From Bathynomus jamesi (Eukaryota > Arthropoda > Malacostraca > Isopoda > Cirolanidae), in assembly GCA_023014485.1 (NCBI GenBank), contig JAJOZX010002701.1, positions 1-64,000 of the forward strand: 64,000 nt of DNA, read 5' to 3'. The position numbers and the translations under genes are program-made. The stretch's first letter is position 1; every line of letters starts with the position of its first letter. The notes under the pieces are model-generated. The model was not told the origin of the DNA and did not search any database. It worked only from the letters and a program-made list of their open reading frames with translations. This document shows, piece by piece, positions 1 through 42,612 of this stretch.

Positions 1-234
1 TTTGAAGATTCATGCATATTCGAGTGAGCACCAGCAATTTGAAAAATAGCGATTTTGCTTATACGGCATACGCGCCTATATATGAGATTACACAACCATC
101 ATAAGGGATATTAACACAAATCATTTGCCTGTCTTAATTAAAAGCTGTTATCACTAACACAAAAAAGTTAATCATTCTTATTCTCTCATGGTACATTAAG
201 GGGTTTTATCATATATTCACAAGGTATTATTTCT

Positions 235-1219
235 CTAGAGCAAGAAACCATGATTCTGTTCGGAAACAGATGATCGTTTGCGCTGATTAGGAACGCGGAG
301 TCTGTCATTTTCAACTACTTGAAGGACTTCTTGAAAGCGCTCCTCATCCCTGGCAACATTAAGAAAGTCATGGCAAAGTTTTACACCCACGCTCTGCAGC
401 CTCATTGACGACCTGAAACTTGTCCACAACCCGTTTCATGTTCAGGTAGTCGTCATGATCCGCCCATTGCTGCTGGACTGTGGAGAAACTGATAGGGCAT
501 GCCTAAAATGGTGAAGAACCGGCTTGAGTCAGGCCCAATTAGGTCAACCAGGGCAGTGCCACTTTCTGGGACAGGGGGAAGATATGGCTTTCCATAGCCC
601 CCATGATTGAGCCCCACTCTCTTAGTAACTTCAGTGCCTTCATGGCAAAGAAGGGCCTTCCTCATCTCCTCTTTTGTCCTTTCTTGTACTTGGGACGAGA
701 ACAAAGCCAGTGGGGCCAACTCCTCAGTTAGGTACCAAGTGTGTCTACCGAGTGCCACACGTGCTTTGTCAACTATTGTGGCGTCATATGGGGCAAATTC
801 AGCAAGGTTTCGACCAAATTCAAGTCATTCAGTGGCGCACTTGCTGGAACGGGGCAAACAATCCATCATGGGACATAAACAGCGACTGTGAACACAGCAA
901 ACCGTTCTAACTTGCTGATTTGACTTTTAGTCACAACCTTGGCTTTGGGAAACTGCTCTTTGATCTGGCCTGACCAAAGAACAATCTTGAGGGTATAGAG
1001 CAGTTTAGCCATCCACCTTGCTTTGTGAAGTGCGCCGGGGTAGACCATTGTGAAGTTCACTGGCTCGGATCCTTTAGTTACAAGCAGCAGACAAAGCTCT
1101 ACCAGCTCCTTGTAGTCGCCAAGTGTAAATGGTTGGGCTAGAGAGTCACGGAAGAAGTCAGCCATCTCCTGCTGGCGCTCCTCAAACACTCCAGGCATTG
1201 CGTAGTAGTAGTATTTCAT
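235..1219 (-). pseudogene. Decayed hAT-like transposase C-terminal half (relative of the 54.3-56.6 kb gene)
   Basis: The 866-1219 frame encodes YKELVELCLLLVTKG, GALHKARWMAKLLYTLKIVL and RFAVFTVAVYV. These align with YRELLELSVIVLGG, GAFHRARWMAKVIYAIKLFL and RFTIFAVSIYV of the intact gene at 54295-56577. Downstream, in two other frames, come ALGRHTWYLTEELAPLALF and a QVVNEAAERG-like piece, in the same order as the intact protein. At least three frame changes and several stops show it is dead. It lies left of the last Sec71 exon in the window, so probably inside the next intron. Bases 1220-1440 carry a further unassigned open stretch (to about 1450, minus) that may or may not belong to it. Confidence 0.8.
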
Positions 1220-1462
1220 TTTTTCATTGTACGCCAGTTGAGAGAAACGGTTCTTGTACCTAGAAATGTGCTATTTTCACACTTATTTATGAAGTTCATA
1301 AGCTGAAATAGCAATACTTGCTGGTACGACGGTGCTAGCTCAAACATGCACCGATCTCCAAGAAAATTTACAGGGGTGTTTCCTAGATAAATACACAACA
1401 CTAAAACTTTGAACAGCATTGTAGGACCATTTTTTTGATTTTTGGAGGGCAACGGTCACACC

Positions 1463-1465
<3 letters not shown>

Positions 1466-1507
<42 letters not shown>
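1466..1507. repeat. (TG)n microsatellite
   Basis: About 21 TG units at the 3' edge of the truncated LINE; read on the minus strand as (CA)n, so possibly the evolved LINE tail. Confidence 0.95.
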
Positions 1508-1510
<3 letters not shown>

Positions 1511-2513
1511 TTTTCCGTACTGTGTGATGTCTGTGGGGCGTGGTATGGAATGGAGTATTTGGTTATAATGTCTATCTGGTGTTACCTTAATGGTGCGAGG
1601 TGTTGGTGCATGATTATACATGTAGTGGCAAGGGTGTTGTGGGTTAGTTGTCGTTGCTGCCATGAATTGTGTTCCCCTCATGTCTAAATGTTCCCTAACT
1701 TTCAGTAGTTTTGTTTCTGTGTGCAGGTGTTCTATTGGCGTTGTTTGAGTACATCCTGTAATGATACGAAGTGCGTTGTTTTGTATTGTCTGTAAGGTGT
1801 TTATGTGTGTGTTTGAGATAATGGGTGCCCAGCATGGGCTAGCAAAGTCCATAACTGAGCGAATATATTGTTTGTATACGAGTGATGTTTTTTCCTGCTG
1901 GTGTCCAAAGTTTGTGCCTGTTAGTACCCTAAGCGTGTTAAGTCTTGACGTACATTTGTTTTTAACGTCCTGAATGTGGTTTGCAAAAGATAATGTGTTG
2001 TATCCATGTGACCCCAAGTATTTTGGTCCTGTGAGTGTGTGGAATGTTGGTGTTGTTTAGTGTAATCTGTGAAGTTATCTGGTGTTCTTTTGTGTTGCTT
2101 GTTAGCAAGGTGATGGTTGATTTTGTGGGCGCTACTTTGAGTCTATTGTGCGTGAGCCAGTCTTGTATATTGTTTATGTATGTTTGTAGGTTATTTGTAG
2201 CGGTGTCGATGTTGTTGTGGGTGGATGTTAGAGTGATGTCATCTGCATAAAGTGCATATGATGATAAGGTAAGCTTGTTATCTATGGATGTTGGAATGTC
2301 ATCCATGTATAAATTGAACAGTGTTGGTGAGAGAACAGAGCCTTGAGGGACCCCGTTCGGAAAAAGCCTGTTTTGGGATGACTTGCCATTAAATGTGACA
2401 TGTGAGTATCTTCCTGAAAGATAGTTGCTCAGCCACCTTTTGGTAGGCGATAGTGGTGTGTGTGGGTTGGTGATTCGTAAGATTAGTCTTTCTTGACCCC
2501 CAGTTAGAAGCAT
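1508..2513 (-). mobile_element. 5'-truncated jockey-like LINE, reverse transcriptase C-terminal half
   Basis: Two overlapping minus-strand frames encode the RT palm and thumb. The 1962-2513 frame has GVPQGSVLSPTLFNLYMDDI and the catalytic box ALYADDITLTST. The 1463-2017 frame continues with FANHIQDVKNKCTSRLNTLR and RSVMDFASPCWAPIIS. A one-base shift near 1990 links them. The endonuclease and N-terminal RT are absent (stop just upstream of 2513), as is usual for LINE insertions. The 3' end runs into the (CA)n tract. Clade by resemblance to jockey/CR1-group proteins. Confidence 0.85.
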
Positions 2514-2963
2514 TTGTTAGTGCATAAAAGTACTGCAGAATTTTCATTCGTATTCCCTCTTCTTCACTTCAAAATTTTCACTTTATCTTTAAAATTTTCC
2601 TAAAATTTTGGACAAAGAAATTTCAATTATGCATTTTTTATTTCTTCTGTCTGTAGCAAAAGATTAGAAGCAATCAAAACGACACACATGATACTGTGGC
2701 TGAGCAGAGATATTCCATAGTACCGACACAGCAGCAAAATCCTTCGAACCCGAGGAGTCAGTGAATACGATTTATATCAAAGATGTGTTGCAAAAGCTTT
2801 TTTTTTTTCAGGATTTTTATTACATTTTGAAACATTTGTATTTTTCTAAAGAAAAGTTAAATTTGGCATGGTTTGTCCAAAAAGAGAACTGGAAAATGAG
2901 GTTTGTTAGTTGCAACGTCATATTCATATTTTTAGCAGTGCGGCATATCATCGTTGTCTAAAT
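2514..2963. other. No gene recognised (450 bp)
   Basis: AT-rich sequence between the truncated LINE and the MITE cluster. A 66-codon open frame at 2761-2961 has no recognisable motif and I do not call it. Confidence 0.5.
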
Positions 2964-3587
2964 CAGAGCTGGGCACTTGCGGCATATTTTGCGGTACTGC
3001 GGTACTGCGGTACTACCGCAAACCGGCACCGCATAACGCAAAGGATCGCTGAAAGTACCGCAGTACCGCTACCGCATTCAAATTTCCGCGTACCGGTTTG
3101 GTAGTTTGGTAGTACCGCAGTACCGCAAATGCCCAGCTCTGACGGTAGTACCGCACAGCAGAGCTGGGCACTTGCGGCATATTTTGCGGTACTGCGGTAC
3201 TACAGCAAACCGCATACCGGTGCCGCATAACGCAAAGGATCGCTGAAAGTACCGCAGTACCGCTACCGCATTCAAATTTCCGCGTACCGGTTTGGTAGTT
3301 TGGTAGTACCGCAGTACCGCAAAATATGCCGCAAGTGCCCAGCTCTGCCGCACAGAGCTGGGCATTTGCGGCATATTTTGCGGTACTTGCGGTACCACCG
3401 CACTACCACCCCGGGCCCCCATAACGCAGTACCGCAAAGGATCGCTGAAAGTACCGCAGTACCGCTACCGCATTCAAATTTCCGCGTACCGGTTTGGTAG
3501 TGCAGCAGTACCGCAGTACCGCAATATGCCGCAAGTGCCCAGCTCTGTACGCAGTACCGCAAATTATGCCGCAAGTGCCCAGCTCTG
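2964..3587. mobile_element. Cluster of nested palindromic MITEs, CAGAGCTGGGCA termini
   Basis: Three units (2964-3141, 3159-3347, 3353-3547) plus a partial one (3548-3587). Each starts CAGAGCTGGGCA and ends TGCCCAGCTCTG. The interiors are dense in TACCGCAGTACCGC and its complement, so each unit folds on itself. The end sequence resembles hAT-type MITE termini (CAGRGNTGGGCA). No TSD is clear, so the cluster may have grown by unequal exchange rather than by separate insertions. The open frames here in several registers are repeat artefacts. Confidence 0.75.
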
Positions 3588-3961
3588 GACTTGTCTTACG
3601 AGTTTTCATGGTGTCCGAGGAATTCAAATCTTGTATCGCAAGCGCTGCATTCGGTGGGGGTGGGGGGTGGGGGGTGTCCCGTTTTTTTGCTGTCGTCGTT
3701 CGCAACGCAAAACGTCAGTTCAGTAATTCTAAAATCGATGTCAATGGTCTGTAAAATCCCATTAACCTAAAGTGGATAAACAAAACTTTGCAAATTTCTA
3801 TGAACATTGCTCAGAGGTTGTCTGCCAAAAATCCTGAAATCCTGGAAAGAACACCTTGACTTCCGCAACATCCCTTATATCTGCAATATCCCTCATATCC
3901 CTTATATCGGTAACCAGATAGTAAAATAATTGAAGGACGCGATTTTGAGCCAAGAACTGAC

Positions 3962-34748
<30,787 letters not shown>

Positions 34749-35108
34749 TCTATATCCTTCATAGAAATGAAAGTGAATGTAAATTATATTTTTGGAAACT
34801 ATTCAAGCCTAACTTCCTGGTCTAAATAATACCACTTAGGTTTAGACAAAAAACATTTCAAATAGAAAAGAAAAGTTTAGGACTATGGGTACCCAAGCAA
34901 GTTTTTTAATCTCAATTTTCTTTTGTCCTCAATAAATTTTTCATAATAATCAACCTGGTGATTGCCAAGTCCGCAACTGGATAAGGAAGGTTATACTCAA
35001 TTGGACCTAATGCAGAACATCCCCAGTGAAATAACTTGGGTTCTTTCCAAAACAGTGTTCTTTAATTGGCTACTACGATATTAAATACAAAACTTCACTT
35101 TTTTACCT
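34749..35108. other. Region upstream of the Sec71 start codon
   Basis: Should contain the 5' UTR and perhaps the promoter, but I see no TATA box or initiator at a convincing place. A non-coding first exon further right is possible and would then be separated by the Penelope foldback. Confidence 0.4.
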
Positions 35109-36028
35109 GGAGGTTGAAATGTGACAATAAAACCCACACTAATAGATGGAATTTATTTCCACAACAGTTTCGATGCCCACTGGCATCCTCTTTGGGTGGA
35201 TACAGAAAAATGAATGAACAAAAGTGAGTAAGAAAACAATCCAGGAAAGGTAAGGAACATTCTAGAAGGGCAGAGACCATTAAGAAATTCACACCTAGGT
35301 TAGATCCCATTCACCCGACACCGGAAGAGATTTTTTGACCAGGAATCTCATTAAAGGGTCCAGCTTATAAGTACCTTCGCACAAATTAAAATTATCTTGT
35401 TCTATACATACGGATTCTATTATTTTTCTTTTGACATAATTATTATATTTATAAAGTAACTTATTTGATTCCCAATCTATGGCATGATTATTTTGGCTGG
35501 TGTGATAAAATTTGCATTAGTGTTACAACATCTGAAGGCATATTTATGTTCTTTAATACAAGTTTCAACTGGAAGAAATATTGAAACTCGTATTAAAGAA
35601 CATAAATATGCCTTCAGATGTTGTAACACTAATAATGCAACTTTTTATCACACCAGCCAAAATAATCATGTCATAGATTGGGAATCAAGTAAGTTACTTT
35701 ATAAATGTAATAATTATGTCAAAAGAAAAATAGAATCTTTATGTATAGAAGAAGATAATTTTAATTTGTGCAAAGGTACTTTATAAGCTGGAACCTTTAA
35801 GGAGATTCCTGGTCAAAAAATCCCTTCCAGTGTCGGGTGAATGGGATCTAACCTAGGTGTGAATTTCTTAATGGTCTCTGCCCTTCTAGAATGTTCCTTA
35901 CCTTTCCTGGATTTTCTTACTCACTTTTGTTCATTGTTTTTCTGTATCCACCCAAAGAGGATGCCAGTGGGCATTAAAACTGTTATGGAAATAAACTCTG
36001 TCTATTAGTGTGGGTTTTATTGTCACAT
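35109..36028. mobile_element. Penelope-like element fragment as a 920-bp foldback, GIY-YIG endonuclease
   Basis: Two near-identical arms of about 455 bp around a 12-base loop (35567-35578). The right arm (plus) encodes the C-terminal endonuclease of Penelope-like retroelements: STGRNIETRIKEHKYAF, then NATFYHTSQNNHVIDWESSK and a Glu-rich end, stop at 35784. The left arm encodes the same on the minus strand. The RT is missing. After the frame comes a tail with GTGGGCAT, AAACTGTTATGG and AATAAACTCTGTCTATTAGT, which is also the tail of the short palindromes at 48157 and 63309. The outer ends are ATGTGACAATAAAACC and its complement. Confidence 0.85.
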
Positions 36029-36125
36029 GGCTATTATTATTTTTATTTCTTAGGAGTTGGAGAGCTTTGATGGGCAACCATTAATTATTTCTTATTACTT
36101 ATACAAACATTAGTTCACATATCTA

Positions 36126-36862
36126 TCATATTTTCTGAACCATAAGAGACTTTTTTCCTAGAAAAAAGTCACCCCAAATTGCCCTGCATCTTATTGTCCC
36201 AAAGTCGTAGAGTCCACAAGTGATATCACCATGAGGAGGAGAATCAGTGACCTCATGCCTTTGTTCTAAGTTACTGCTGACCATGATGCAACCTCAAAGT
36301 TCAGTAGCATGCACAGACCAAGTATCATATGTTCCTCAGTTATGCACACTAATGAGTTTTTTGTGGTTTTCGTTTTTTCATGTGAAATTTGGTGTGAACC
36401 CAATGGGTCCTAAACAAAAAGGGTTTTACACAATAGGATTCAAACTGGAACTTGTAAGGTATGCCAAAGAGCATGGAAATAGAGCATCTAAAAGACATTT
36501 TGGTTCTCCTCCAACTGAGAAAATGATATAGGAATGAAAGAAGCAAGAGGAAGAACTAATGAAAATAGAAAAGAGCAAGCACATCTTTTGTGAACAAGCT
36601 GCAAAATGGCCACAGCAGGAAGAGGTGAAAAATTGGATAACAGATCGCAGGAAAAATGGAATTTCGCTACCTACCAGCAGCATTATTGATTTTGCCAGGA
36701 CAACATCGAGGTGCTACAGATTTATGAAAAGGCATGGCTGTGCTGCACTGCTGTTTTTGTTCCAGAATAGTAAATGCGAATATTAAATATATGCACTGAA
36801 ATATTCTTTCCTACTTATTTCCTTTTAAAATCTTTGTGAATCTTATGGTCCAGAAAATATGG
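36126..36862 (+). mobile_element. pogo-type transposon, internally deleted
   Basis: Ends TCATATTTTCTGAACCATAA and CCATATTTTCTGGACCATAA (right, complement), with TA on both sides (36124, 36863). The plus-strand reading 36403-36785 gives GPKQKGFYTIGFKLELVRYA, KEHGNRASKRHFG and, after a stop, KWPQQEEVKNWITDRRKNGI and CYRFMKRHG. This is the N-terminal psq/CENP-B-type double helix-turn-helix of pogo transposases. The DDE domain is absent. Confidence 0.8.
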
Positions 36863-37553
36863 TATAGGGCCCTACTGGTATACTATAAAGATAAAATACA
36901 GTGACTAGTTATGTTCCTTTTCCTCCACTTAGAAGGCAAGGTCGCCTCAATGGATGAAAATTACATGAATAAAGGGTACCATATAGGAGAGAGAGGGACA
37001 GAAAAGGAGTGAAATTAGGTTTTGCTACAAAAATTCCAATTCAATTTTTTATTTTTAATACTTAAGTTCAGACATTTTTTTAAACAGAACTTAAGTTACT
37101 CAGTGTGGAAGGATGAACAGTTGGGTTTTGCTGTGTGCCACCTGCCATCACCAGGTCTTGATCCCAGGAACAAGGGATTCATAGTCAGCGATGCGAACCA
37201 CACCACCACCAAGGTAAATTTTTTCTTATTAGGTAATACACATTATATCTTTTAAAAAGGCATCTTGTTCGTTATTTTATGTAATATTCTGAATATAATT
37301 ATTACCAAAATCAGAAAGGCCTCTGCATTTTTATGTAGCAAAAAGTTTTTTAAATATAATATACAGTCATCCTTCATTTTGTGTCAGCCTTGTTTGAATC
37401 TTTTAATTTTTAAGTCATCAATGATTTAGGGGGCATTTTTGGTTTGCATTGTCAAACATCTCAAATTTGAATAATTTTATCTCGTCCCAACCACCCAAAT
37501 TTCCCTCATGCAGCTGAAGCTTTCAGAATGTTCCCACATGCCCGGGTCATGAC

Positions 37554-38767
37554 TAGGGATGCACCAGATACCGGATATCAAGTATGATCCAGCCAGATAC
37601 CGGATATCAAGTATGATCCAGCCGGATACCGGATATCAAGTATGATCCAGCCGGATATCAAGTATGATCCAGCCGGATACCGGATATCAAGTATGATCCA
37701 GCCGGATATCAAGTATGATCCAGCCGGATACCGGATATCAAGTATGATCCAGCCGGATACCGGATATCAAGTATGATCCAGCCGGATACCGGATATCAAG
37801 TATGATCCAGCCGGATACCGGATATCAAGTATGATCCAGCCGGATACCGGATATCAAGTATGATCCAGCCGGATACCGGATATCAAGTATGATCCAGCCG
37901 GATACCGGATATCAAGTATGATCCAGCCGGATACCGGATATCAAGTATGATCCAGCCGGATACCGGATATCAAGTATGATCCAGTCAGATACCGGATATC
38001 AAGTATGATCCAGTCAGATACTGGATATCAAGTATGATCCAGTCAGATACTGGATATCAAGTATGATCCAGTCAGATACTGGATATCAAGTATGATCCAG
38101 TCAGATACTGGATATCAAGTATGATCCAGCCAGATACCGGATATCAAGTATGATCCAGCAGGATACCAGATATCAAGTATGGTATGATCCAGCCAGATAC
38201 TGGATATCAAGTATGATCCATCTGGATACCAGATATCAAGTATGATCCAGCTGGATACCAGATATCAAGTATGATCCAGCCAGATATCAAGTATGATCCA
38301 GCTGGATACTGGATAATTAATTAACATTTTAATCACACTTTGTATTTCAAGTTTTGTGTGTATTTTATTATTTTATTATGGCTAATGCCAGATGATTTTA
38401 TTCAGCTGTGGGAAGAGTTGTGTGCAATAAAGGGCTAAATTTAACATTTAGCTATAGTTAATGATTTTCTTTTAAACAAACAACACACAAAGTTGGATTT
38501 CTCTAAAATTTAGCAGAACTAGGTCCAATCAACTTTGCCTTTTTTCTTTCCAGCATTGAATGCATTGAGAATAATGATTTTGTAAAATTAGTAGGAACCA
38601 TAAAAGTTTATTAAACCACAAGTTAATTGCAAGTTTTAAAATTTTATGCCCTTAAGAATACATGATCCAGCCAAATATCCGGCAATTATCCAGTATCCGA
38701 CAAAAATAAAAATCCAGATATCCAGTATCTGGTTATCCAGCTATATTGTGGATCCAGTACATCCTTA
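37554..38767. mobile_element. hAT-type MITE carrying a 29-bp minisatellite, perfect 8-bp TSD
   Basis: Termini TAGGGATGCACCAGATACCG and TAAGGATGTACTGGATCCAC (right, complement). GTCATGAC flanks both sides (37546-37553 and 38768-38775). The minisatellite occupies 37566-38310. The right arm keeps related words (ATCCAGATATCCAGTATCTG), so the array grew from the element's own subterminal sequence. Confidence 0.85.
37566..38310. repeat. 29-bp minisatellite, about 25 units
   Basis: Core GGATACCGGATATCAAGTAT followed by GATCCAGCC. The centre (about 37740-37980) is homogeneous; the right end drifts (CAGATACTGG, CTGGATACCAG variants) and some units lack the 13-base ATACCGG part. Confidence 0.95.
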
Positions 38768-39064
38768 GTCATGACTCAACATTTCTCACTCACTGAGTAT
38801 AAAAGAGTATCTAAGACAGCATTCACTCAGTATTCACCCATCTCCTGTCCAGTAAAGGTCTTGCTTATCACTCTTAGTTTGGTGTATTCTTTGTTAAAGA
38901 AAAGAACAATGGCTGAAAAAAAGTTTGTCATTCATACGTACTATTGAGTTTCGATACCCAAGAATGCATCCTTAATTATTGCATTGTTTTCTATGGGAAA
39001 ATTATTTTCATTTTACATTGTGGTTTTCAGGAATGCATCCTTGATGCAAAATGAGGGACAACTG

Positions 39065-40659
39065 TACTCATATAATCAATTCATATTTTTCTGAATTACT
39101 TATTTCAATTATAAATTTATAAGTGACATGAGAATGCTAATGAAAAGGAAGTAGTAGTCTTTTTAATCAAATTTTTTAAATTATAAACAATTTTACTTTC
39201 CCTTATTTTTTGTATTATACTTTTCTTCAATTTATCATTTTATTTTAAAAATAAAAAAAAGAGGGTTGTTGCTGCTGTATCTACATACATTTGTGAAGTA
39301 CAACTTTAGAGCCACCAAACTACGTAAATAAGAGAAAACTATTCATAATTTTTGAGTTATTAACCTCCGAAGTTATCAGTTTAGTTTAACAATTTTACAT
39401 GGCAAGTCCTGATATCCCAAATCTCTCTTAAACTTCAGTGGAATACCAAAAATTCAAGCGTAATTACTCTCCATATAAATCAGAAAACTAACAGCAAAAT
39501 AAGATTCATAAAAAGATGATATATTCTTTAATTTTTACTTTGAGATTCTTTAATTATATTTTATGATTTATCTATTTCTGAAGTAACCAAGTTATTCTTT
39601 CAGAAGAGTGGTCACATCCATACCTTTTAAATAAAAGTTCTGGAAGTAAAGACTGACCTTTTTAAATTCCCTTATTAAATCCTTCCATAGTTCATGCAAC
39701 TTTCTCTTTCCTATTTTATTTAAAGGTTTTATTAAATTTATCGTATTATCTACGACTAAAGTACAACATTGCAACTTCAGCTATCCAAATACTTTTAGTT
39801 CCAGTAGGGGGCCTAATATCTCGCCTTACATTTCAGCAACATGAATCATCTATATAGCTACATTTTACAAAAGAACTTTGTGGTGTATTGTTTAATAAAG
39901 ATAACAATGACTAATAAGAATTTAATAATGTTTTGTTTAATAAAAAAGATAATAATGTTTAATAAGAAATTTAATGATGGTTTGTACATAAATAAGAAAT
40001 TAATAATGTTTTGTTTGAAATTAAGAATATAAAATACTAGTTGGCAACACCTGAAATGGGCCGAGAGAAGGGAGGATGCCCTAATGGCAGTCCTCAGATG
40101 GGGTGTCCCCCAGTTCGGTGGTTTTCATTATTCATACGTTACTGTGAATTTAAAATATTAAACTCTCTCTCACTCCACAATAAAAAGTTAAGGATAGGTC
40201 CACACTCGCTTTACTATGTTTGTTCAAACTGTTTTGGCATAAATAAAAATCAATAAATAGTAATAATAGTGTGTAATTTATCCCAGTCCCTCCACATTGT
40301 TTGAAATCCAAATGCCAGTCATGGATACCCATCTACCATGTTCGTATAAGACAGCGAAAATGAGAGTAAAGAGTGAGAAGAGAAGTGTGATAATAAAAAA
40401 GGCAAATAAAAAAGAGTTTGTTCACTACAACTTTGCAAAACTTAATTTCAAGACAACTAATAATCATTAGACTGTTTATGAGATGACTGTAGTAGTCTAC
40501 ATATACTGTACTTAAATCTTAGCTAAATATACATTATTTACACAATTTACAATTCCTCTCATTCATTCATGGAAGTGTCTAGGGTCTAATTATTTCTTAA
40601 CACTATCTAAGGAGCTACTATTTACCACATCATACAGAAAGTCATTCAAAATTCAACTT
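39065..40659. other. No gene recognised (1.6 kb)
   Basis: AT-rich sequence. A loose repeat of TTTAATAAAGATAATAATG-like words sits at 39890-40030. Short open frames at 39841 and 40041 have no recognisable motif. Confidence 0.5.
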
Positions 40660-41918
40660 CAGGTAGTCCCCAAGATATATTGTCTTCAGATATGTCATTT
40701 TGCTTATACATCATCAACAAATTAGGGGTGAGTTTCATATACATGTCATTGAAGTTTCACTTATACTGTACATCTTTTTCCCTAAATGCCAAAATTCATT
40801 CAAGAACATTCTAGTCATGCAAGACTCAATGAGTGATGCTCCCCCACGCTCCAACCAAGCCAGGTGATCATGGAACTCAATTTGTTAAGATGTTCTGATG
40901 CTGTGAAACTATTCAAGTGAAATTAGCATTAATTTTGCAGCATTATTTACAATTTTATTATTGTGAATAAATATAATAAATTAATAAATAAAGTGATTTA
41001 AGTATGGCTTCTAAAATAGATGTTGTGAAATCTACATGTACCATTACATTAGAAACAAAACTCAAGGTGATAAGACACCAAGATAAGACCATACGGAACC
41101 AAAATTCCTGCTTCACTGAAACTTCCTCAAACAACAGTGTGCACAATTTTTAAGAACAAGAATAAAATAAAAGTGTGTGTTAAGTCAGCTACATCTTTAA
41201 TTGCTTCTCAGTTGATGATTGTGAATAAGAATCCAACAATGATTAAGATGAAGCTGCTACTTAACCTCTGGATTGATGACCAAGTGCAGAAACACATGCC
41301 TTTAAGGATACTCGTGATACCAACATCTTAGTGAAGGCAAGAGGGTTTAACAAGCAAGCTATTTGCAGCAAGTAAAGGTTGGTTTCACCATTTTATTAAA
41401 CATAGTGGCCTTCATAATTTGAAATTTACTGGGAAGGCTGTGAGCACAGACAAGGACTCTGCTGAATCATATCCTGCAATTTTGAAGATGTTTATTGAGG
41501 ATGGTGAATATTTCCCCAAACAAGTTTTCAACATGGATGAAACTGCTTCTGGAGATTTCAAGTTAAAGCCCATGTTTGTGTATCACTCAGAGAATCCTCA
41601 TGCTTTAAAAGGATACACTAAGAATAGACTGCCAGTTATTTGGAGGGCAAATAAGAAGGCATGGGTGACAAGCTATATCTCAAGATTGGTTTTTGTATCA
41701 CTTTGAACCAGCTGTTGAATGCTACTGCAAGGAAGAGAACCTCTCAAGCAAAGCCTTTCTAATTTTGGATAATATACCAGGCCATCCACCAAATTTTGAT
41801 AACTTAACTCCAAGCATTCAGGTGATTTACCTTCCCAAAAATAAAACATTGTTGCTCCTGGAAAGAGATGAAGAGCACACCAATGAATGATGTTTGGAAG
41901 AGGCTTTGGCCTGAGTAT

Positions 41919-42240
41919 TAGGGTGGAGCGAAAAATACTTTTGTTCTAGTATGAAGTTCTAATAGTGATTAGAAGTTGCATTTAGTGGACGAGATATGCC
42001 TGCCAATTTATGAGTTCATTTGTTTAAAATTTTCAGCTGCCACCAGGGGCTAAAGTTAACACAATTTTCTGGAAAAAGGAAAAAAATGCTTCTAATTTAG
42101 GTTTGTCAAACTATTATAAAATTTTATCTTAGAATTATCTAATAGTTTGATTAAGATTTTTAAATGATAGGAATTCGTTTTCTAAAAATGCCCTTTCATA
42201 TGCTTAATATCTTCAGCTGCCACAAGAGAGCTGAATTTGA
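41919..42240. repeat. Left TIR of transposon A
   Basis: 322 bp. Contains two copies of TTCAGCTGCCAC (about 42039 and 42212), each followed by (C/A)AG, mirrored in the right TIR. Confidence 0.9.
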
Positions 42241-42612
42241 CACAATTTAGAGTAACTGAGTCATGTTGAGACTACACTGAATGTTGTGGGGGAGGGTTTG
42301 GGGAGGGTTGTGGGGGAGGGTTTTGGTGTGAAGGAATTTCTTTCTGTGAGTCATTAGAACAGTGTGTTAACACTTGTCTTCTTAGGTAGTAGGCCTAGTC
42401 GCTCAGTTGATCGGAGAGTTTTTTAATATGATCGGAATATTATAAAACTATTTTAAAGTGATTTATATAGAGATAATATTGATTTTATTATAAAATGCTT
42501 GTTATAATGTATTATATAATTTTAGTTTATTTATATAATATATTATATATATATATTATTATACTTATAAAATATTTATATATATTAATTATATAATGTT
42601 TTGATGTTACAG

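Larger units (their letters stand above)
37364..39064. mobile_element. Tigger-type MITE, split by a hAT-type MITE
   Basis: TIRs CAGTCATCCTTCATTTTGTG and CAGTTGTCCCTCATTTTGCA (right, complement), flanked by TA (37362, 39065). It encloses the element at 37554-38767. No coding potential seen. Confidence 0.7.

Noticed and set aside
3013..3754. Open frames of 60-119 codons on both strands
   Set aside because: Products of the stop-poor TACCGC repeat; the peptides are repetitive and mirror each other.
1..3961. Missing C-terminal exons of Sec71
   Set aside because: I looked for the LARSGTNCLENVV region and later HDS segments and found none; only transposon remains are present, so the exons lie beyond the window.
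35095..35310. Separate small secreted protein on the minus strand
   Set aside because: It is the out-of-frame tail of the Penelope endonuclease in the left arm of the foldback.
37566..38310. Regular repeats looking like a CRISPR array
   Set aside because: Eukaryotic context, no unique spacers, unit is contiguous and derived from the MITE ends.
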